From Thereva unica (lineage: Eukaryota > Arthropoda > Insecta > Diptera > Therevidae): 64,000 nucleotides of DNA. The notes beneath the pieces are model-generated. The model was given only the letters and a program-made list of their open reading frames with translations. It was not told the DNA's origin and did no database searches. The translations under genes and the position numbers were made by a program. Below, piece after piece: positions 12,091 through 25,726 of the stretch. Positions within the stretch are counted from its first letter, which is position 1; each line of letters opens with the position of its first letter. The stretch is from the NCBI GenBank assembly GCA_949987705.1, contig OX465281.1, positions 4,752,001-4,816,000 of the forward strand, read 5' to 3'.

Positions 12091-14952
12091 TTGTTCGACT
12101 ACTAATCCTAAGATGTGGTCCATGCATTCGAGATTTTTTCATCTCTAATTTTTGGTGTTCTCTTAATTGGAAATATACACAACCTATACTTCCATAGATG
12201 TCCGAAGCCAGTACTTTGTATAATAACCTCTCCAAGTAATTGAACCTGAAGTTAATCGTGAAAATTCTATATTTTTGTACAAGGACAAATTTTATTATCT
12301 TGAAAAATAATTTCCTTCGCACTTTTGTGTCCTTGAAGGATCAAATGTCCAGTTAATTAAGAAATTATAAAACACGTCAACTTTTGACATATTTTTGAAT
12401 TTTTTTATATTTTTTTTTCTTGTAATCACTTTAGAAGTGCTGAAGGACAAATAGGGCGGCGTCCTTGGCGAAATTCAGCGGAACTGTTTTGTTCTTTAAG
12501 GAAACTAACCGACCGAGAGGATATCAAAAACAAAAACAAAAACAAAAAAAAAGTTATTTTTCTGAAAATGTTCTGCTCTAAGGAAACTTTTTTAAAGCCT
12601 CCAAAAAGAAAGTTTGCCGCGCTCTAGGAATGCCCTCAAAGCCCTCTGTGTACGGCGAGTGAAACTTTTCTTCTCTACGCACATTTCCCCAGAATCACAA
12701 TAATTTTTCTTCGGCAAATGCCCGAGCAACTTTCCAGTCTGCTTAACATTTTGCATGTTCGGAGCACTTGGTGTGCACTAAACCGTCACTTTTCCCCTAA
12801 ACATTTCCTTTCCCTCCTTGCTAGGTGGTAGTTGCGGAATGGTGGGGATGGTGAGGCCTCCAACACGCAACCATATACACCATCCGCCATCCTTAAGGAT
12901 ATCTTAAGTGCTTCCTGCCATTTTCTTGCGTAGGTTAGTGATTACTCGATGTTCTCGGGGCCTAGCATAAAGTAAAAATTATTCCGAATCACACCCTGTG
13001 AAGGGACAGGACACTCGCTATGGCAGGTCCTTTTCATCTTAATTTACGAGCCAGCATGAAGTCGATAAATTTGCCAGAGGTTTAATTTTTCGTAGCGAAG
13101 GCTATAAATTTTGAGGATTCATCCTTTTTCTTCTGACTGAGTGCCCAGCAATGGGTCTGTGTGCTCTCCTGCTCCTGATGCCCCCACCACGGCTGCCATT
13201 GCTGCTACTGCTGCTACTCTCTAGCTGCGGGCCCTTTTTTTCCTCAATAGGGCAATGGGACTATATGTCGGGGGTGGAAAGGATACTCCTCCTCCTCGTC
13301 CTTCCCACAAAAAAAAAATAAAAATGGCGGATAATGAAACATTTTACTTTATATCGATTTCCCAGAGCGTGAAATTGGAAAACTCAGAAATTAACTACGT
13401 CCACCAAAAGAGGATGACTTCCTTCGTGTTGTGTGGTATGAATTATAGAAGAAATACCCGGAGTCGTTTTCGGGAATTAAGTGGTCGGTATATATTCTTC
13501 CTGCGCCATAAGAATGTTCCTGGTAATAACTTCACGGATAATGTCATCCTGAGTATGATTATGGATTTATGTACCCTTATCCTTTGATTTGTTTCTGTAT
13601 ATAGTCGTCCTTAAAGGAAAATGGAAATACGCTGTACACCAATTAAGTCCAAATTATGATTCGCCACGCACGGAGGATCCTGTATGACGCATTTCGGGCC
13701 AGAGTCCCTATTTTCGTGGTGCGTGAATAAAATATTCAAATCTTAAAGGAAAAATCACACATACACACATACAAACCCACTCAATTCCTTGAGGTTTATT
13801 TATGTGCGAGTGGTTATTCATGATATATTTGGTCGAGACTCTTGCATGTTGATATCACCAATCCTCCTCGTATGGACAGAAAAATCGTTTAGTAATTTCT
13901 TAGGATGGAGTGTGCCTGTGGTCCTTATTTATCGCTCATTCAACAGGATCTGATTTCGAAAAGGACTTTTGTAAGAACATATAATTCTTAGTAGTAATGT
14001 GGGTGGAAAATGATATTATCATAAGAGAAGCCTTGACCAATTTAAACAGAAATGAAATGGGATATGAATGAATCTTTTACCACACAAAGCAGCACCTTTA
14101 TCAAACATTTTTTTCTGTATTAGTAATGTCCTCCAAATATGACTTATAGCCTAGTTGGTGATTGATCAATACTCCAAGGACATTCAAGGAACTAAAACTA
14201 TTTGCAGTTGAACTTGCCATATAAAGTTCATTAAATATACCGCTGATAACACATGGGTCGTTCGAGTCAGCACAGAGTTCTGCAAAAATTTATGAGTTGA
14301 CCCAAAATTGATATTGGTGCAACAAGACCTGTAAAGTAACATTAGTACGAACGCATTTCTGACATGAATTGAATTTTGAAGTAAATAAGAATATTGAATT
14401 TTGTTGATGGTAAAAGAGAACAAGTAGAGCAAAGTAAGATTTCATTGGTAAAGAAAGAATTTTCGTTGATAAAGAGTGCGCCATCTAGACCTTCGGTATT
14501 TCAACATTGAACAACTATGAAATTTTTTAATCGATTTCGGCAAGTGTACACGATTCTGAAACGTCATTTAGTACCATTTTAGCTATGAGTCAATATACAC
14601 TGAAAAAGTGTAGCGCTTTGCATTGAAAACAATCGTTCAATTGTGAAATTGTGCAGCGCAAGTTCCAAAAACAGGCTGTGTCGAAAAATGGTGATTTGGA
14701 GTAGCCTTCTCGTTTTTCAGATTTAACGGCACCAAATTCTTTTATAAAATGAAATAAAAATATGGTGAACAAGTACGTTTGTGCCAGAATACAAAAAGGG
14801 CTGCGCAACTCTCGACTAATTGGTGCGCAGCTTAGAGGGTACTTTGGCGATGACACCTCTTTGTGTTGTACCTCTACTGGCGTATTGGATTACCTTGTCG
14901 GTTCCTAATTCTGCTAGGATTATTCTCAAGCTCAGCATAGCTGCCAGCTATT
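12091..14952. other. Intron, no gene seen
   Basis: No exon or transposon protein recognised. Four AAGGAC/GTCCTT copies lie within about 190 bp (12281, 12329, 12443, 12461). An inverted CCTTAAGGATATCTTAAG stretch lies near 12892. A(n) and CAAAAA runs occur near 12530. Confidence 0.5.
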
Positions 14953-15048
14953 GGCCTCTGTGCTGAAAGTCGAGTCGTGATTTGTGACAAGTCGTTTAAG
15001 TTGAAGAAAGCCACGTTTCGGTCAAATGACGACTTTCAGCACAGGGGC
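14953..15048 (-). mobile_element. 95-bp foldback MITE, copy 1 of 3 (minus orientation)
   Basis: It begins GGCCTCTGTGCTGAAAGTCG and ends with the inverse ...CGACTTTCAGCACAGGGGC. The interior aligns with the reverse complement of the copy at 57586-57680. It is far too short to encode a protein, so any mobility depended on another element. Copy 2 lies 28 bp away in the opposite orientation. Confidence 0.85.
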
Positions 15049-15076
15049 TTGGAGTGGAAGTGCTAAGTTGAGTTTA

Positions 15077-15171
15077 GGCTACTATGTTGAAAGTCGTTAT
15101 TCGATTGAAACGTCAGTTTCTTCATCTCAAACGGCTTCACGACACACGACTCGACTTTCAGCACAGGGGCC
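15077..15171 (+). mobile_element. 95-bp foldback MITE, copy 2 of 3 (plus orientation)
   Basis: The same family as 57586-57680 in the same orientation, with a slightly decayed left end (GGCTACTATGTTGAAAGTCG) and an intact right end. With copy 1 it forms an inverted pair, so the outer and inner ends can all pair with each other. Confidence 0.85.
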
Positions 15172-15289
15172 ATTGCCAAGCTTACTTCTACTTTTTGGGT
15201 ATGAGAGCTTCTCGAATCGACTCAGTACGTCCGTTGTTAACGGGCGCCCTATAGTTCTAAGTCGAAGTATATTGTTTGAAATATGTGTA

Positions 15290-16605
15290 GGGTCCTTTCA
15301 GTAGGTCTCACCACCTCGTGCTGAGCTGTTTCGGTGGATCTACCACTGAGATAGAAATGTTGAGCTGGTGACTGTAAATACGACCCTCGCCCATTTCGAA
15401 CTTATGGAAACGTAGCTGAGCACCCTGTAACATGACTGGTAGTACGTCACCCGGGCCGGGTACTTTGAAAGGAAAGAAGCTCTTATTCGCCCACAGGGTC
15501 TTTTCCGTTATCTGATGTTTCGACCTCATTTTCGTCCTTGCAACCGGGAAAGTGTGTGTTCATTAATAGCTTTATAGACTTGCCCTTCGACTCTGTCCAA
15601 GATCCGTTCATCTTTTTAATAAAGGACAGACTGTAGTGATCTTTGGAGAAGATTCTGCATAGTCTGGAAGGGTCTTCTGGACTCTGTATAGATTGGCAGT
15701 GCCCCTGCCTGGTATCTCTCTTCGCTGAGGCAATGGAATTCTTGTACAGTATTAAGCAGTCTTTGTAAGGCTGTCAAAGGCTTTGTTTGTAACAACTATT
15801 GAAGATCTCTCATGCTAACTTCCTCAGTTCCGAAAGGTCTTCAGTCCACCACGGGGGAAATATTTTTTGGTCCACCTCACTGGGTAGGATATCTTGTATG
15901 CCGAGTGAATAGCGTTTTCGAAAGTTTTGGCCCTATTTCGATTTTGTTTATAAGGTCTATCCTTTTCTGTGGACACTCTCTAAGGAGTCTGGCTCTCAGG
16001 ACCTGATCGAAGTTCTTCCAGTCAGGTTCCGCATGCATATCCGTCGATGATCCGAGAGAATCACTCGATCTGATACCATCCAGTTTTCAACCTTAAATGT
16101 TTCCGTGCTCCAGGACAGCGTGATGTTCGTTGAACTGTAGTTCGGGCAGACGGAGGCTTTAATGTTTCTATTTACCAAAATACAGGATCTTCGCTACTTT
16201 TATCCTACCGGTGATAAACAGGGTGTCATTGCCTGTCCGAGAACCGTTTTACGTTCCGTCTTCGTACTCATGGCTCTTGTAGTAAGGCGACATGTAGGTT
16301 TTCCTTCTTTATGAAAGTCTGCACGTAGTTTGGCGCCCTAAATTATCTTCCGATGCCCCAGGACTCCGTCTCCGGCGACCTTCTCCAAACCTGAAAACTC
16401 CACCAGTTCATCCTTATTCACAGATTCCTTTTGGCATATCTGATACCTTTCAGTTTGGCATACCTCGTTGATAAGGAGACACAATAGATTGATATTTTTC
16501 ATCGGCTCCTCTGCTTTGATGTCATCCATAGGAACCGTCGGGCACTTGATAAGCTTTCCAGGTTCCAGAATTTCTTTAGCCAATCTAATGCGAGCTTTAA
16601 GTCAA
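15290..16605 (-). mobile_element. LINE endonuclease and linker remnant
   Basis: On the minus strand, the frame at 15996-16178 contains ENWMVSDRVILSDHRRI, the C-terminal signature of R1/Jockey-type AP endonucleases (VSD...SDHR). Downstream on the same strand, in another frame, it continues PDWKNFDQVLRARLL, typical of the linker between endonuclease and RT. The upstream part (16338-16583) is an 81-residue open frame that would be endonuclease or earlier ORF2, but I do not recognise it. Several frameshifts; non-functional. Confidence 0.65.
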
Positions 16606-16611
16606 AGAGAT

Positions 16612-16860
16612 GGGGGCCTCGGTAGCCTAGGGAGTATGGTGTCTGGCTACCATCCCAGAGGTCCCGGGTTCGCTTCCCGGCCAGTCTCGCGGTCCTTCGC
16701 CTTTCGCATTCTCCCAAAAGGACAAGTCAAAACATTGATAGCCCTAGGTGAAATTTGGGTCTCATATTTAGAAGACCACCACTCAACCCAGAAAAGAAAT
16801 TTGAATGAATTTTACAAAAATCAAAACAAATTGCGCAAAATCAGATTGCTATTGGTGTAA
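16612..16860 (+). mobile_element. tRNA-derived SINE, copy 1
   Basis: The head (16612 to about 16695) looks like a tRNA gene: box A-like TAGCCTAGGGAGT near 16624, an anticodon-arm-like CTGGCTACCATCCCAG, and box B-like GGGTTCGCTTCCCGG near 16664. The same head occurs on the minus strand at about 44836-44908 and 63490-63566. The body runs on with GGTCCTTCGCCTTTCGCATTC and about 160 bp of non-tRNA sequence; the 3' end is uncertain. Such heads give Pol III promoters, and LINEs supply mobility. Confidence 0.8.
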
Positions 16861-16869
16861 TAAAGTAAT

Positions 16870-19800
16870 TATTTTAATTTTTTTATAGCCTATGAGTTCC
16901 CTTCGCGCTGAACAAAATCCCCACTACACCCTGACATACTTCTGCCCACTCGAATCAATCAAAATAAATTCGTTAAGTCAACTTAAAAACGCATTAAAAC
17001 CGTCCCCATTGTGTATGCATCTTTAATTCTTACACATCCATTAAATGCGGCTGATGCTGTTTTTGTGTTTTTCCAATTAAATCTCGACCCCATTTCCAGG
17101 ATTCATCCCCCCCCCCCCAAAATTCATCCCTTTCAAATACACAATTTTTTAATCCCGTTAATTGCACTTTGCACATACACACACATATAAATTTATATAT
17201 GCACATGTAAATCCCTGCAATGTAACCTTACCAAAAGATTATCTCTCACCCTTCTTGCTCCTTTTTCGTCCTGTAGCCCCCCTCCTCTCCCCTCCCGCCG
17301 CCGCCACTGCACTGAACCATCAACCACGACCACACTATGTTATTCAACTCAAAAAACCGCTCAATTTGTTTTCCAAAACGCTGATAAAATATCCTTGCGT
17401 GAAGCGGTATTGAAATGTAAATGGGTGACCCAAAAAACAATCCCACCCCCACTCCTCAAGGATTTGTTCGGGGAGAGGGACGCGTTTGTGTTGAGTTGGT
17501 GTATTTTTTTTTCTTCTGTGTTATAACTAATTTCATGACAACAAAAAAGGAGAATTTTTTTTTTAAGGGGAGGGGGTGTCAGAAAAATTTAAATTTACCA
17601 CTGTAGTTCGCGCATCTATAATTCAAAGCCTCACTGGTATTTGGGGGGATACTCGCGCGGATGTCCCCCCGGCACCAACCATCCCCCATCGCGTCTTTTG
17701 TTGCCAGCGAAAGGACTATCATGTCCCAATATGCCGGGATTTAGATTGAAAAAAGGCGAGGGGAAAATCTAGAAATGGAAGGGGGGAGGGGGGCTTGAAC
17801 ACCCATTTTTGGACTATCCTAACGGAATTGTGGGGGAAAAGTTTTGTTTTTGCATCTGTTACAAGTTCTGAGGATCAGGACTTTGCCTTCATGTGGCGGT
17901 GTTAGGTTGGAGGGAAAAAAGAACACCGAATAGAGTCGGCTGGAAGTGTAGTGTAGCTGGAGCTCAGGTTTTTTTTTGTGGGGGAGAGAGGGGGTATAGG
18001 GGTGGTTTGGAAGAACCAACCACCCGCATCATGTCGGCGGCTGAGCTGGTGGCGGCGGCTGCACGAAACTTTCTGCATGGGATTATGTGCCGAACATAAA
18101 ATCATGTTGTGCATTGAATAATAAACTCCAACCTTGTATTGATCCTGCTGTGCTCCTTAGATCCTTCTGACCCATCCGGGGACAATTTTTCCTTTTGGTG
18201 TTGCCTTCAAACCGCATTCATGTACATGCATACATACATATATATAAAACTCACATGCACAAAACTCTACTTGGAGCAAGAGTTTGGCGGGTGTCGAGCG
18301 GCGGCGGCGGCGGCAGAAAGTTCTTCATTTCGCCTCCTGCCTTATGGCGATTTTTCAGAGCCATTGTAAGGACTACGTGATTCCTTCGGCCGAGGCTTAG
18401 AAAAACTTCTCTTCTCGAAGGAACAAAATTTTCCATTTTTGTTTAAACTTTTCATATCCCACCGCTGCCACCCGAAAATCCGTCACACACCCACGATATT
18501 TTACCCGGAATCTTTTCCGGGGGGGGAGGAGGGTTCAAAAAGTTATCAAACTATGAATGTATTATGCATGCGGAAATCTGTGTGTTACGTAAGCTAACCA
18601 AAAAAAATATAAAAATAAAAACGAAAGAAAATGGAGAAAGAATCTCCTCAAGGATAACACAAAACAAAAGGATCAAAAAATCAACATTTTCGCTTTGAAT
18701 TTGCACAGAGTATTTTCGCATAATCATATCCTTTTGCTTTTCTCCTCCTTTTGCTGGTTGCTTAGAATGCTTTTGGCATTTTCCAAAAAGGATTTTGCCA
18801 AGACGAAACCGACCGCATAGATAACGATTGTTTAATGACTCTCAACTTTCGGTAAGGATCAGTTTCTCGAATAAGGAGCGGAAGCCACTCCTCTGTGTGG
18901 AGAAATATTCTCACAGAGGAATTCCTGGACGCTAACTTTTACCATTCGACTCAGGATTTGATTTTGACTTTTCGGTTTTGTGTGTTTTGTGTACCGTTGC
19001 TAGTGGTGATGCAGTGTTGTTGTCCATTTTGTTAACCCACTCCAACTCCTTGAGGAATCCCCCCATCGCATCCCTCCCATACAGCGCGGGGTGGGTGTAT
19101 CGCACACCAGTTGGAAGGAATGCCTTTTAGCTAAAAAGGACATAACTCACCGTTTTCTCTCTCTCTCAGCTCTAAGAGTTTTAAGGCTTAAATAATAGGG
19201 ACAAGACTTTGTGGTCAGAATTTTAAAATGCTTTTGTATGCAAATCGGTGGAATGTCTTAACTCTGTGCTACAAATCTTAGAAGAGGCTCTCTCTACTTC
19301 TCTCTCTACGGGTGATTTGATTTATTACCCGGAAAGGGTCGCGTCGTGTTAGGAAATTTGAATTTTATGAGTTTTATGCCCAGATTTCTCTTAAATTAGG
19401 TTTTATCTCTTTCTGCGTGTTTCCTTTTCTGTTTTTTATTATAGTTGAATTTATGCTTTATTAAACTTCTTTATACTTCGCTTCATGTTTATTTGCGTAT
19501 TTAATTTATTATTCTGGAAAATATAACGAAAATAATTTGTTTTGCGTTTCAATTTCACGTAGAATGACAATTTTAACTCTCGGCGTGTTCTGACAAATTA
19601 ATAAGATATTCTGCTGCAAGGATCCAATTTAAAGCGTTAAATAAATTCAACATGACAGTGATAAGACAAACGTGACCTATTGGATAACACTCAATCTTTG
19701 CTATTTTATTTCATCTCTACTAATAGCAACACAAATTCGACTCCTCATAGTCACGGACAATAGGAGGCTTATGAGTGATCAAATGCTAGGATCACTTTCC

Positions 19801-20050
19801 CAAAAAAATGCTGGAGCGGTTCCTTGATCGTCTGCGTGAACAAAGGGAAATACTGGGTCCTATTTGATCTCATCTCGCCGAAAAATAAACCTAAAACTGG
19901 AAATAGATACATAAATGCGTTCGGTGCGGGCGGTCGATGCGGAAATGGTCCGTCAGCCCCGGGACGAAGGCGAGAAGGTCCTTAGTTGAACAAAACCGGA
20001 CTTGAGTGGAGTTAGGAAGTTCTTTGTACCTCGAGTATTCGGTGGACTTT
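16870..20050. other. Intron, no gene seen
   Basis: Unique-looking sequence with C-runs (17108), G-rich tracts (17565, 17660, 17780, 18520), GGC repeats (18300) and TA/CA-rich DNA near 17180 and 18235. Open frames are low-complexity and on both strands, with no domain recognised. Confidence 0.5.
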
Positions 20051-20059
20051 TCCCGTGAA

Positions 20060-22870
20060 GAAGCCTTTGATATAGTTTCTGTGCCAGGGTCAGGTCATCC
20101 ACCATCAAGCAAACACATTTTCCAACACTGATAAGCTAAGTCCCACGATGAAGGCTAGCAGCGTAGAAGATACCTTCGCCGATTTGGCGTACCTGGCACA
20201 TTTGAAGTGATAGCCCCACTAATAAAAGTTAAGGAGCTGGTGGAAGCTTAATAATTATAGGGAAGATCCCCTTGTTAGGCTTCATCGGCCAAGGGAACAA
20301 ACTGAAAGCAAACTAAGACTCTCGTAGGTACCTGCAGACAGCCCTTGTTCGTGGTCGAGCGAGATTGTCTTTCAGCGCCCCTTGGACGACGCTTTCAAAT
20401 CACATAAATTGTATTTCCGGTTGTCCAAGATAAACAATTTTCTTCGAGCACAGCTGAGACACCATTGGCTTGATGGAGGTTTAGCTGACAAGCGTCAGCC
20501 TTCTAAGTTGGGGAAGCTTAGGTGGTGGAGTTAGGATCACAGCCCCACCTATAGCGGTGGTTACCATCCTGCCATTCGAGCAACTTACCTCTTCTATTCC
20601 CTCTCTATTCTTCTATTCCTGCGAGACTTCAGTTGGTAATATCGGGCTTTCTGCTTCCTTGGTGATCGGAGCAGAAATGGTCGCGGTGGCTCGCGAGGTC
20701 TTGGCAATCGCTAACGGGGCATTGCTAGGTTGGCTGGGGGCAGCTTTGGACCTTGGACCCTGATACTAAGTTGTGCCTAACAAACTTGTAGCCAAGCTCG
20801 TCAACAGATCTTTGGTCCACAAGAAAGTTATCTCTGTCAATGGTGGGCGGTGCACCCTTGGGGACCTGTTTTGGACCGCTATGGTTTTCAACATATTGTT
20901 AGAAATACCCGACTGCAACACGGCTGCGCGGCAGCTACTCCTCAAGAGCCCATCATACGAGTCATGGACGAGTCCACCCAAATAGTGGCTAGCCACCCAT
21001 CGCGAGGAGAAACCTAAGTTCTTCTGAGCCCCGTCCCAACTTCGGCTATCAAACGACTCCCTTGCAAAGTAACTAGCTGTTCCGTGGTCAGGAAAGTCTC
21101 TGGATAGTCAGTCGCAAGCACGTTCATTCTGACACTTTCTGCCATTTGGGAAAAGGTTAGCTTTGAAGCCGTTCTAGACTTCATTATGGGTGCTCCGGAC
21201 TTCTTTTCAAATCATATGACCACCCTTTTCGCCGCCCTGGAGAGGATCCAGCAGATCTAACACTCTTCTTGTTAAGATTGGCACGTCTCTTTTCTTCAGA
21301 AACCACGCAGAGCCTAGCAGCGTCTACACGAGAGTTTCTGGCTTCCAAAATTTATCAAAAACGTTTTCTGGCGGCGCCAATCTGTTTGCTCAAAGCGGTC
21401 ACTTTTCTGGGTTTCCTTTCCGATGGAGCAAAAAGTGCCCGGGGTTTGGGAGGTGGGCTTCTAAGAAGATTTTCTTCTAAAGAAAGAGTGATCTCAGCAT
21501 ACTCCACCAGGGTTTTCATTCAAGAGGGTTTCCGAAAATTTCCTTTCAGTGGACCCACTTTTCGGAACCTGCTGCATGGGTTCAGAAATATCCAACAGTC
21601 TCTCCGGCCTCTCGTAACTGTTTTTCCACCGGTTCCGATTCTCAGTCGATGCCATCCAGTTTGGCATCCATAAGCTCTGGGCGTCCGAGTCTACGCCAAC
21701 ATTCCTGCGTAGATTGGGTCTTCCTCGCTGTGGAATCTTTCGGGCAAAGAAAGCTTCTGCCCGCACGAAAACTATGCAAGCAGAAGGGCCATCTGAATAT
21801 AATGACATTGAAACTCAATTTCAACCCATGTTTCGTTGTACAGATCTCAACCACATGAAAGGGCAGACTGACAAAGGACGGCCTGACAACAACTTTGACG
21901 TAGTTCTATACACAGATGTCTCCATATCAGAGTCGAGGGGGCGCACTGGAGTTTTCTCCTCCTGGTTAAACCTACGAATGTACTACTGCTTGCCTAAACC
22001 TCGAAATCTTTAAAAACTTTGAAACAAGCCCAGAAGCCAGAGTAATGCTGTTGCCGAATAGCCAAGCGCCTGTCCGACATCCGACGAAATCTATATAATG
22101 CTCAAGCTAGCCCAAGACTTTCAAAGGGAGCTATATATCTTTTTTGGCTTGGAGGTACAAGATCACGTCTCGGAGGGCACAATGGTAACAGGAAATTCTA
22201 CGGCAAGCAGCAAGGAGGTGAATTGGCCAGAAAACTTGACATTACTACAGAAAGTAGAGATCATGACGTGGAAAGACACTGGCGAAATTGTGTTAATGAT
22301 AACAGGACACTGGCCGAGTGGGCAGCATGCGGGTTAGATTGAGTATCTGAAACAACTGCCGTAGCTGTGGGGAAGAATAAGGCAGAGAGACAACATATTC
22401 TTTTCAGTTGCCGACTTTGGGTAGAATCAGACACTGTATTTTTCTTAATTTTCTCGTACAGGACTTGGGGAAAGTTTTCGAATCGTTCAGTTTTCAGAGG
22501 ATGAGAATATTTTGCCAAAAGGAACCTAACCCCCTATTCCAAGCTTCTGTGTTTCATATAACACAGATTCGCATTTGCTGTGGCCATGAAGCCTTTGCGG
22601 CAGGCCCACATAGATCTGTAGTTTGCATCTAGTGTCATGCACCGCTAAGTATTTGGTTTGTTGGGCTCGCTTGCAAGGACCAGTTTCGTTAATCTTAACA
22701 GTGGTACCAGAGTGGGTAATGCATCGCTTGGGACTGGGAACAAGGGCGTGTCTTAGTTTGCCGTTTTGTCGGGATTGACATCAATTTCTACACTAGTGCA
22801 CTAGTTAATAGATTTGACTTCAGTGATCAAATAAGAGATGGTTTGCTAAGTGTGTTAAAGGCAAGAATGA
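20060..22870 (+). mobile_element. LINE-derived region with RNase H remnant
   Basis: The part I can support is plus strand. FDVVLYTDVSISESRGRTGVFS-like text starts near 21896 and matches the first RNase H motif. TGHWPSGQHAGRL follows near 22301, with a Cys-containing segment (NCRSCGEE-like) just after, as in R1/Jockey C-termini. From about 22700 to 22860 there is a block (GTGGGTAATGC..., GGGACTGGGAA..., TGTCGGGATT...) repeated at 32550 and 34365. The 20060-21850 stretch has only broken frames; the 134-residue plus frame at 21269 and 104-residue minus frame at 21494 overlap and neither is recognised. Confidence 0.55.
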
Positions 22871-25726
22871 GGTGCAGATGCAGAGGAATTTTTTATGAAG
22901 AATTAAGGGAATCATGAGAGGAAACTTGAAAGTCGAGTAATAGATCGATCGAAACTAAGTCTTCCAGGATGATATCTGGAACAACTATCCTTGGGTTTTT
23001 GGAACCTTCTGTGTTTTCAAAACAAATCTGAAGTACTTGATCCAATGAAAGGGTCTAGGGTGTCAACTTGTGAAGTGAATTGTATTGACACTACTATTTC
23101 CATTGATGTGACTTTTGGCTAAAATACATTGCAACTTTTTTGTTGTTGTATATACTATTGAACTCTTTTGAAGTTCATCCAAAATGTACAAAAATGAATA
23201 AGAACCCCGGTTGTTTAATTAAATTTACAAAATCCTTAGAAAGAATTTCAAACCAAATCAGAATTAACTTTGTTACTGCAACAATTTTTGTTCTACCTGA
23301 TCGCTGCTGAAATCTAAGTTTTGTCCTTTTACAAATTCTCTTCGTCTCTAGTTAAAAGCTAATAAAACAACATCAAAGCAAAAAAAAAAACGACAAAAGT
23401 AGCAACTTCTGTGAATCTTCGGACATTGTCGATCTTAATCCTTTTTCGTTATCTTAAGGACATTTAAGATTATTTCTTTTGCTATCAACAACACATTACG
23501 GAGATTTGTTTCTGTTTACCCAATTGAGTGAATAAATGAATTTAAATTTAAAACAAAATTGAAAATTATCATCGGAGGCACACTCTCTCTAAGCATCCGA
23601 GGACAAAGTAAACATCTGCGTCAAGGACCTTCGTAGTTTTAAAATGAGGGTCTCCCCGAAATGGATCATAAGGCAAAGGAGAGGAACGACAACAACAACA
23701 CAAAAAATAAGCGAAAGAGTTGTCGAAGTTGCCTTCAGAACATTCCTGTTCAAACACCCGTGACATCCCTTTTCTATTTCCTTTAGCCAATATATATACG
23801 TGTCCATATATTTATGTGTATTTGTATATAGTGGATATTGTGTATAGATATATAAACCAGTCCAAATCGACAGGCGGCCCCCAAAAAGGATTGTTGTCCT
23901 CCCAGTCGGCAGCAGCCCCCGTTCTCCTTGTTGAAAAACGGTTAAAGATAAAACGTGGATCGAGGATACAAAATACAAAAAAAAAAGTCAACCCCATAAA
24001 TTAAGCCTGTTCCCTTTTATCCTTGTGACAAAGTTTTCAACAACTTCCGCCCTTTGTATAGGAAATCGAGTAAACATCTGTTGAAGAAGTCATTCGGTGA
24101 GAACCGAACGATGATGATGACGACTTTTGTCTCAGTGACGAGAACGAAATTACACTTGTTCAATTTCTATTCGATTTTCATTATATGAAGCACAAAACGG
24201 GACGAGAGAGAGACAGAGTCCTGGCAGAGGTCCCCCGGAACCATTAGGCAATCAACTACAGCAATTTTCTGTTTTCAAGGATCCTTTCAAGCGTACGAAA
24301 CGCACACCCGCCCACAAATTTCAACAATTTCAACTTCAAGTCCACACAAATTACAGGGAACCAGGGGTCCTGGCCGTAGCAGGATATTTTCTGTTCAACG
24401 CAAGGCAGAGCAAAAAAAAATAAAGGAACAAAAGGAAGTGATGCCGATGATATAAAAAAAAGGAGGAAGCGAAAGGAATGGCAGAGAGATTTAAAGGGAA
24501 TTGATGGATCAATTGATTTCAAACTTCTCGTGCATCCCCTAGTTATCGTCTTATCCTGGGGCTCCTTCAAGCCAATGCTCATGAAATTTTTTTTTCTGCT
24601 TGACTGCTGGCAGTCATTGCTTTACTTTTCAATACAAAATACAGCTTAAGTCGTCCCCCACCCCACCCCCAGCCCAATACTCCGTCATTTTGCCCGGCGG
24701 CATTCTAGATGTTTTTGGGATGGGGGTGAGGGGTTGAAGAAAACTCTGGAATTTCTTTAATCGAAATTCGCGCGCTTAATTTGGTTCATCTCTTCTTTAT
24801 TGACAGGGATGACAACCCCAATAATCCGTCGAGTTATAGCAATTTCGAATGTATGTAAATCGCATGTTTTAAAGCCTCCTTCAGTGCCTCCTTAACGTCT
24901 TATTGGATCCTTCAATACCGATTTAACGTCAGACGGCGTCGTCGTAGACTTTCTCGCAACTAAACGTTGCCGTAATTAAAGTTAAGCTGACAACAGTCGT
25001 GATACGTGTGCACAGCACACAGATAAGCGCACATGCCTGGCAAATTGTCCACCCCATCCTCCCCCATTTTTTTTTGTTTGGAGTAGGGACAGAAAACGAA
25101 ACGGAGAAAAAATTTCCTGCTTCTGCCGCCCCCACCCTTCAGGCCTTTCACTTTTCGGCAATTTCATGGGGGTTGATGGGGTGTTGTCTATGTAATTTAA
25201 ATTGGAAAAATGGTTATCTACTCATCCCTAAGAGAAGCCAACTAGCCCCATCTGTATACAGTTTATGTAAACATGAGTGCGTACTGGCAAACAGGGTGGC
25301 GCTGAAGGGTGGAGAAAAGTATTGGCATTTCTCCGTTCCTCATACCCGTTAGCATCGTTTTCCTCGTGCAGTAGGAGAGGGCCTTGTTCTTTGGCGTGTT
25401 GTTTATTGATGTAGCATCGAAGACCCTTCAACAATTCGCCCCCCCCCCTCCCTGCGCGCTTAGGCAATCTTCCGTCACATCGTATTTAGCTATCGAAGTT
25501 TTAACCTTGTGCACATCCATCTCCTACCAGCCTCTCAACCAATACATATCCCCATATTATTCCAAACAACACACACACACACACATACTAACAACCAAAT
25601 GTGTAACCCGAAAAATCTCTGATCTTTGTACTACTATACATACATACCTATACACACAAACAAAACTTAACATACATAAATATACGGCAATATTCAACCC
25701 GATTATATTTACTTTTATATTTACAG
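22871..25726. other. End of the 24.9-kb intron, no gene seen
   Basis: Unique-looking intron, rich in AAGGAY motifs (for example near 23325, 23457, 23620, 24277). There is a (CA)n run at 25569-25585. The acceptor tract is TTTATATTTACAG, ending at 25726. Confidence 0.55.

Noticed and set aside
16612..16695. A functional tRNA gene
   Set aside because: The arms pair imperfectly, the head continues into non-tRNA sequence, and the same head recurs twice elsewhere; SINE is the better reading.
25384..25726. N-terminal extension of the Ig exon with its own Met
   Set aside because: This is read-through of intron with CA repeats and a clear acceptor at 25726.
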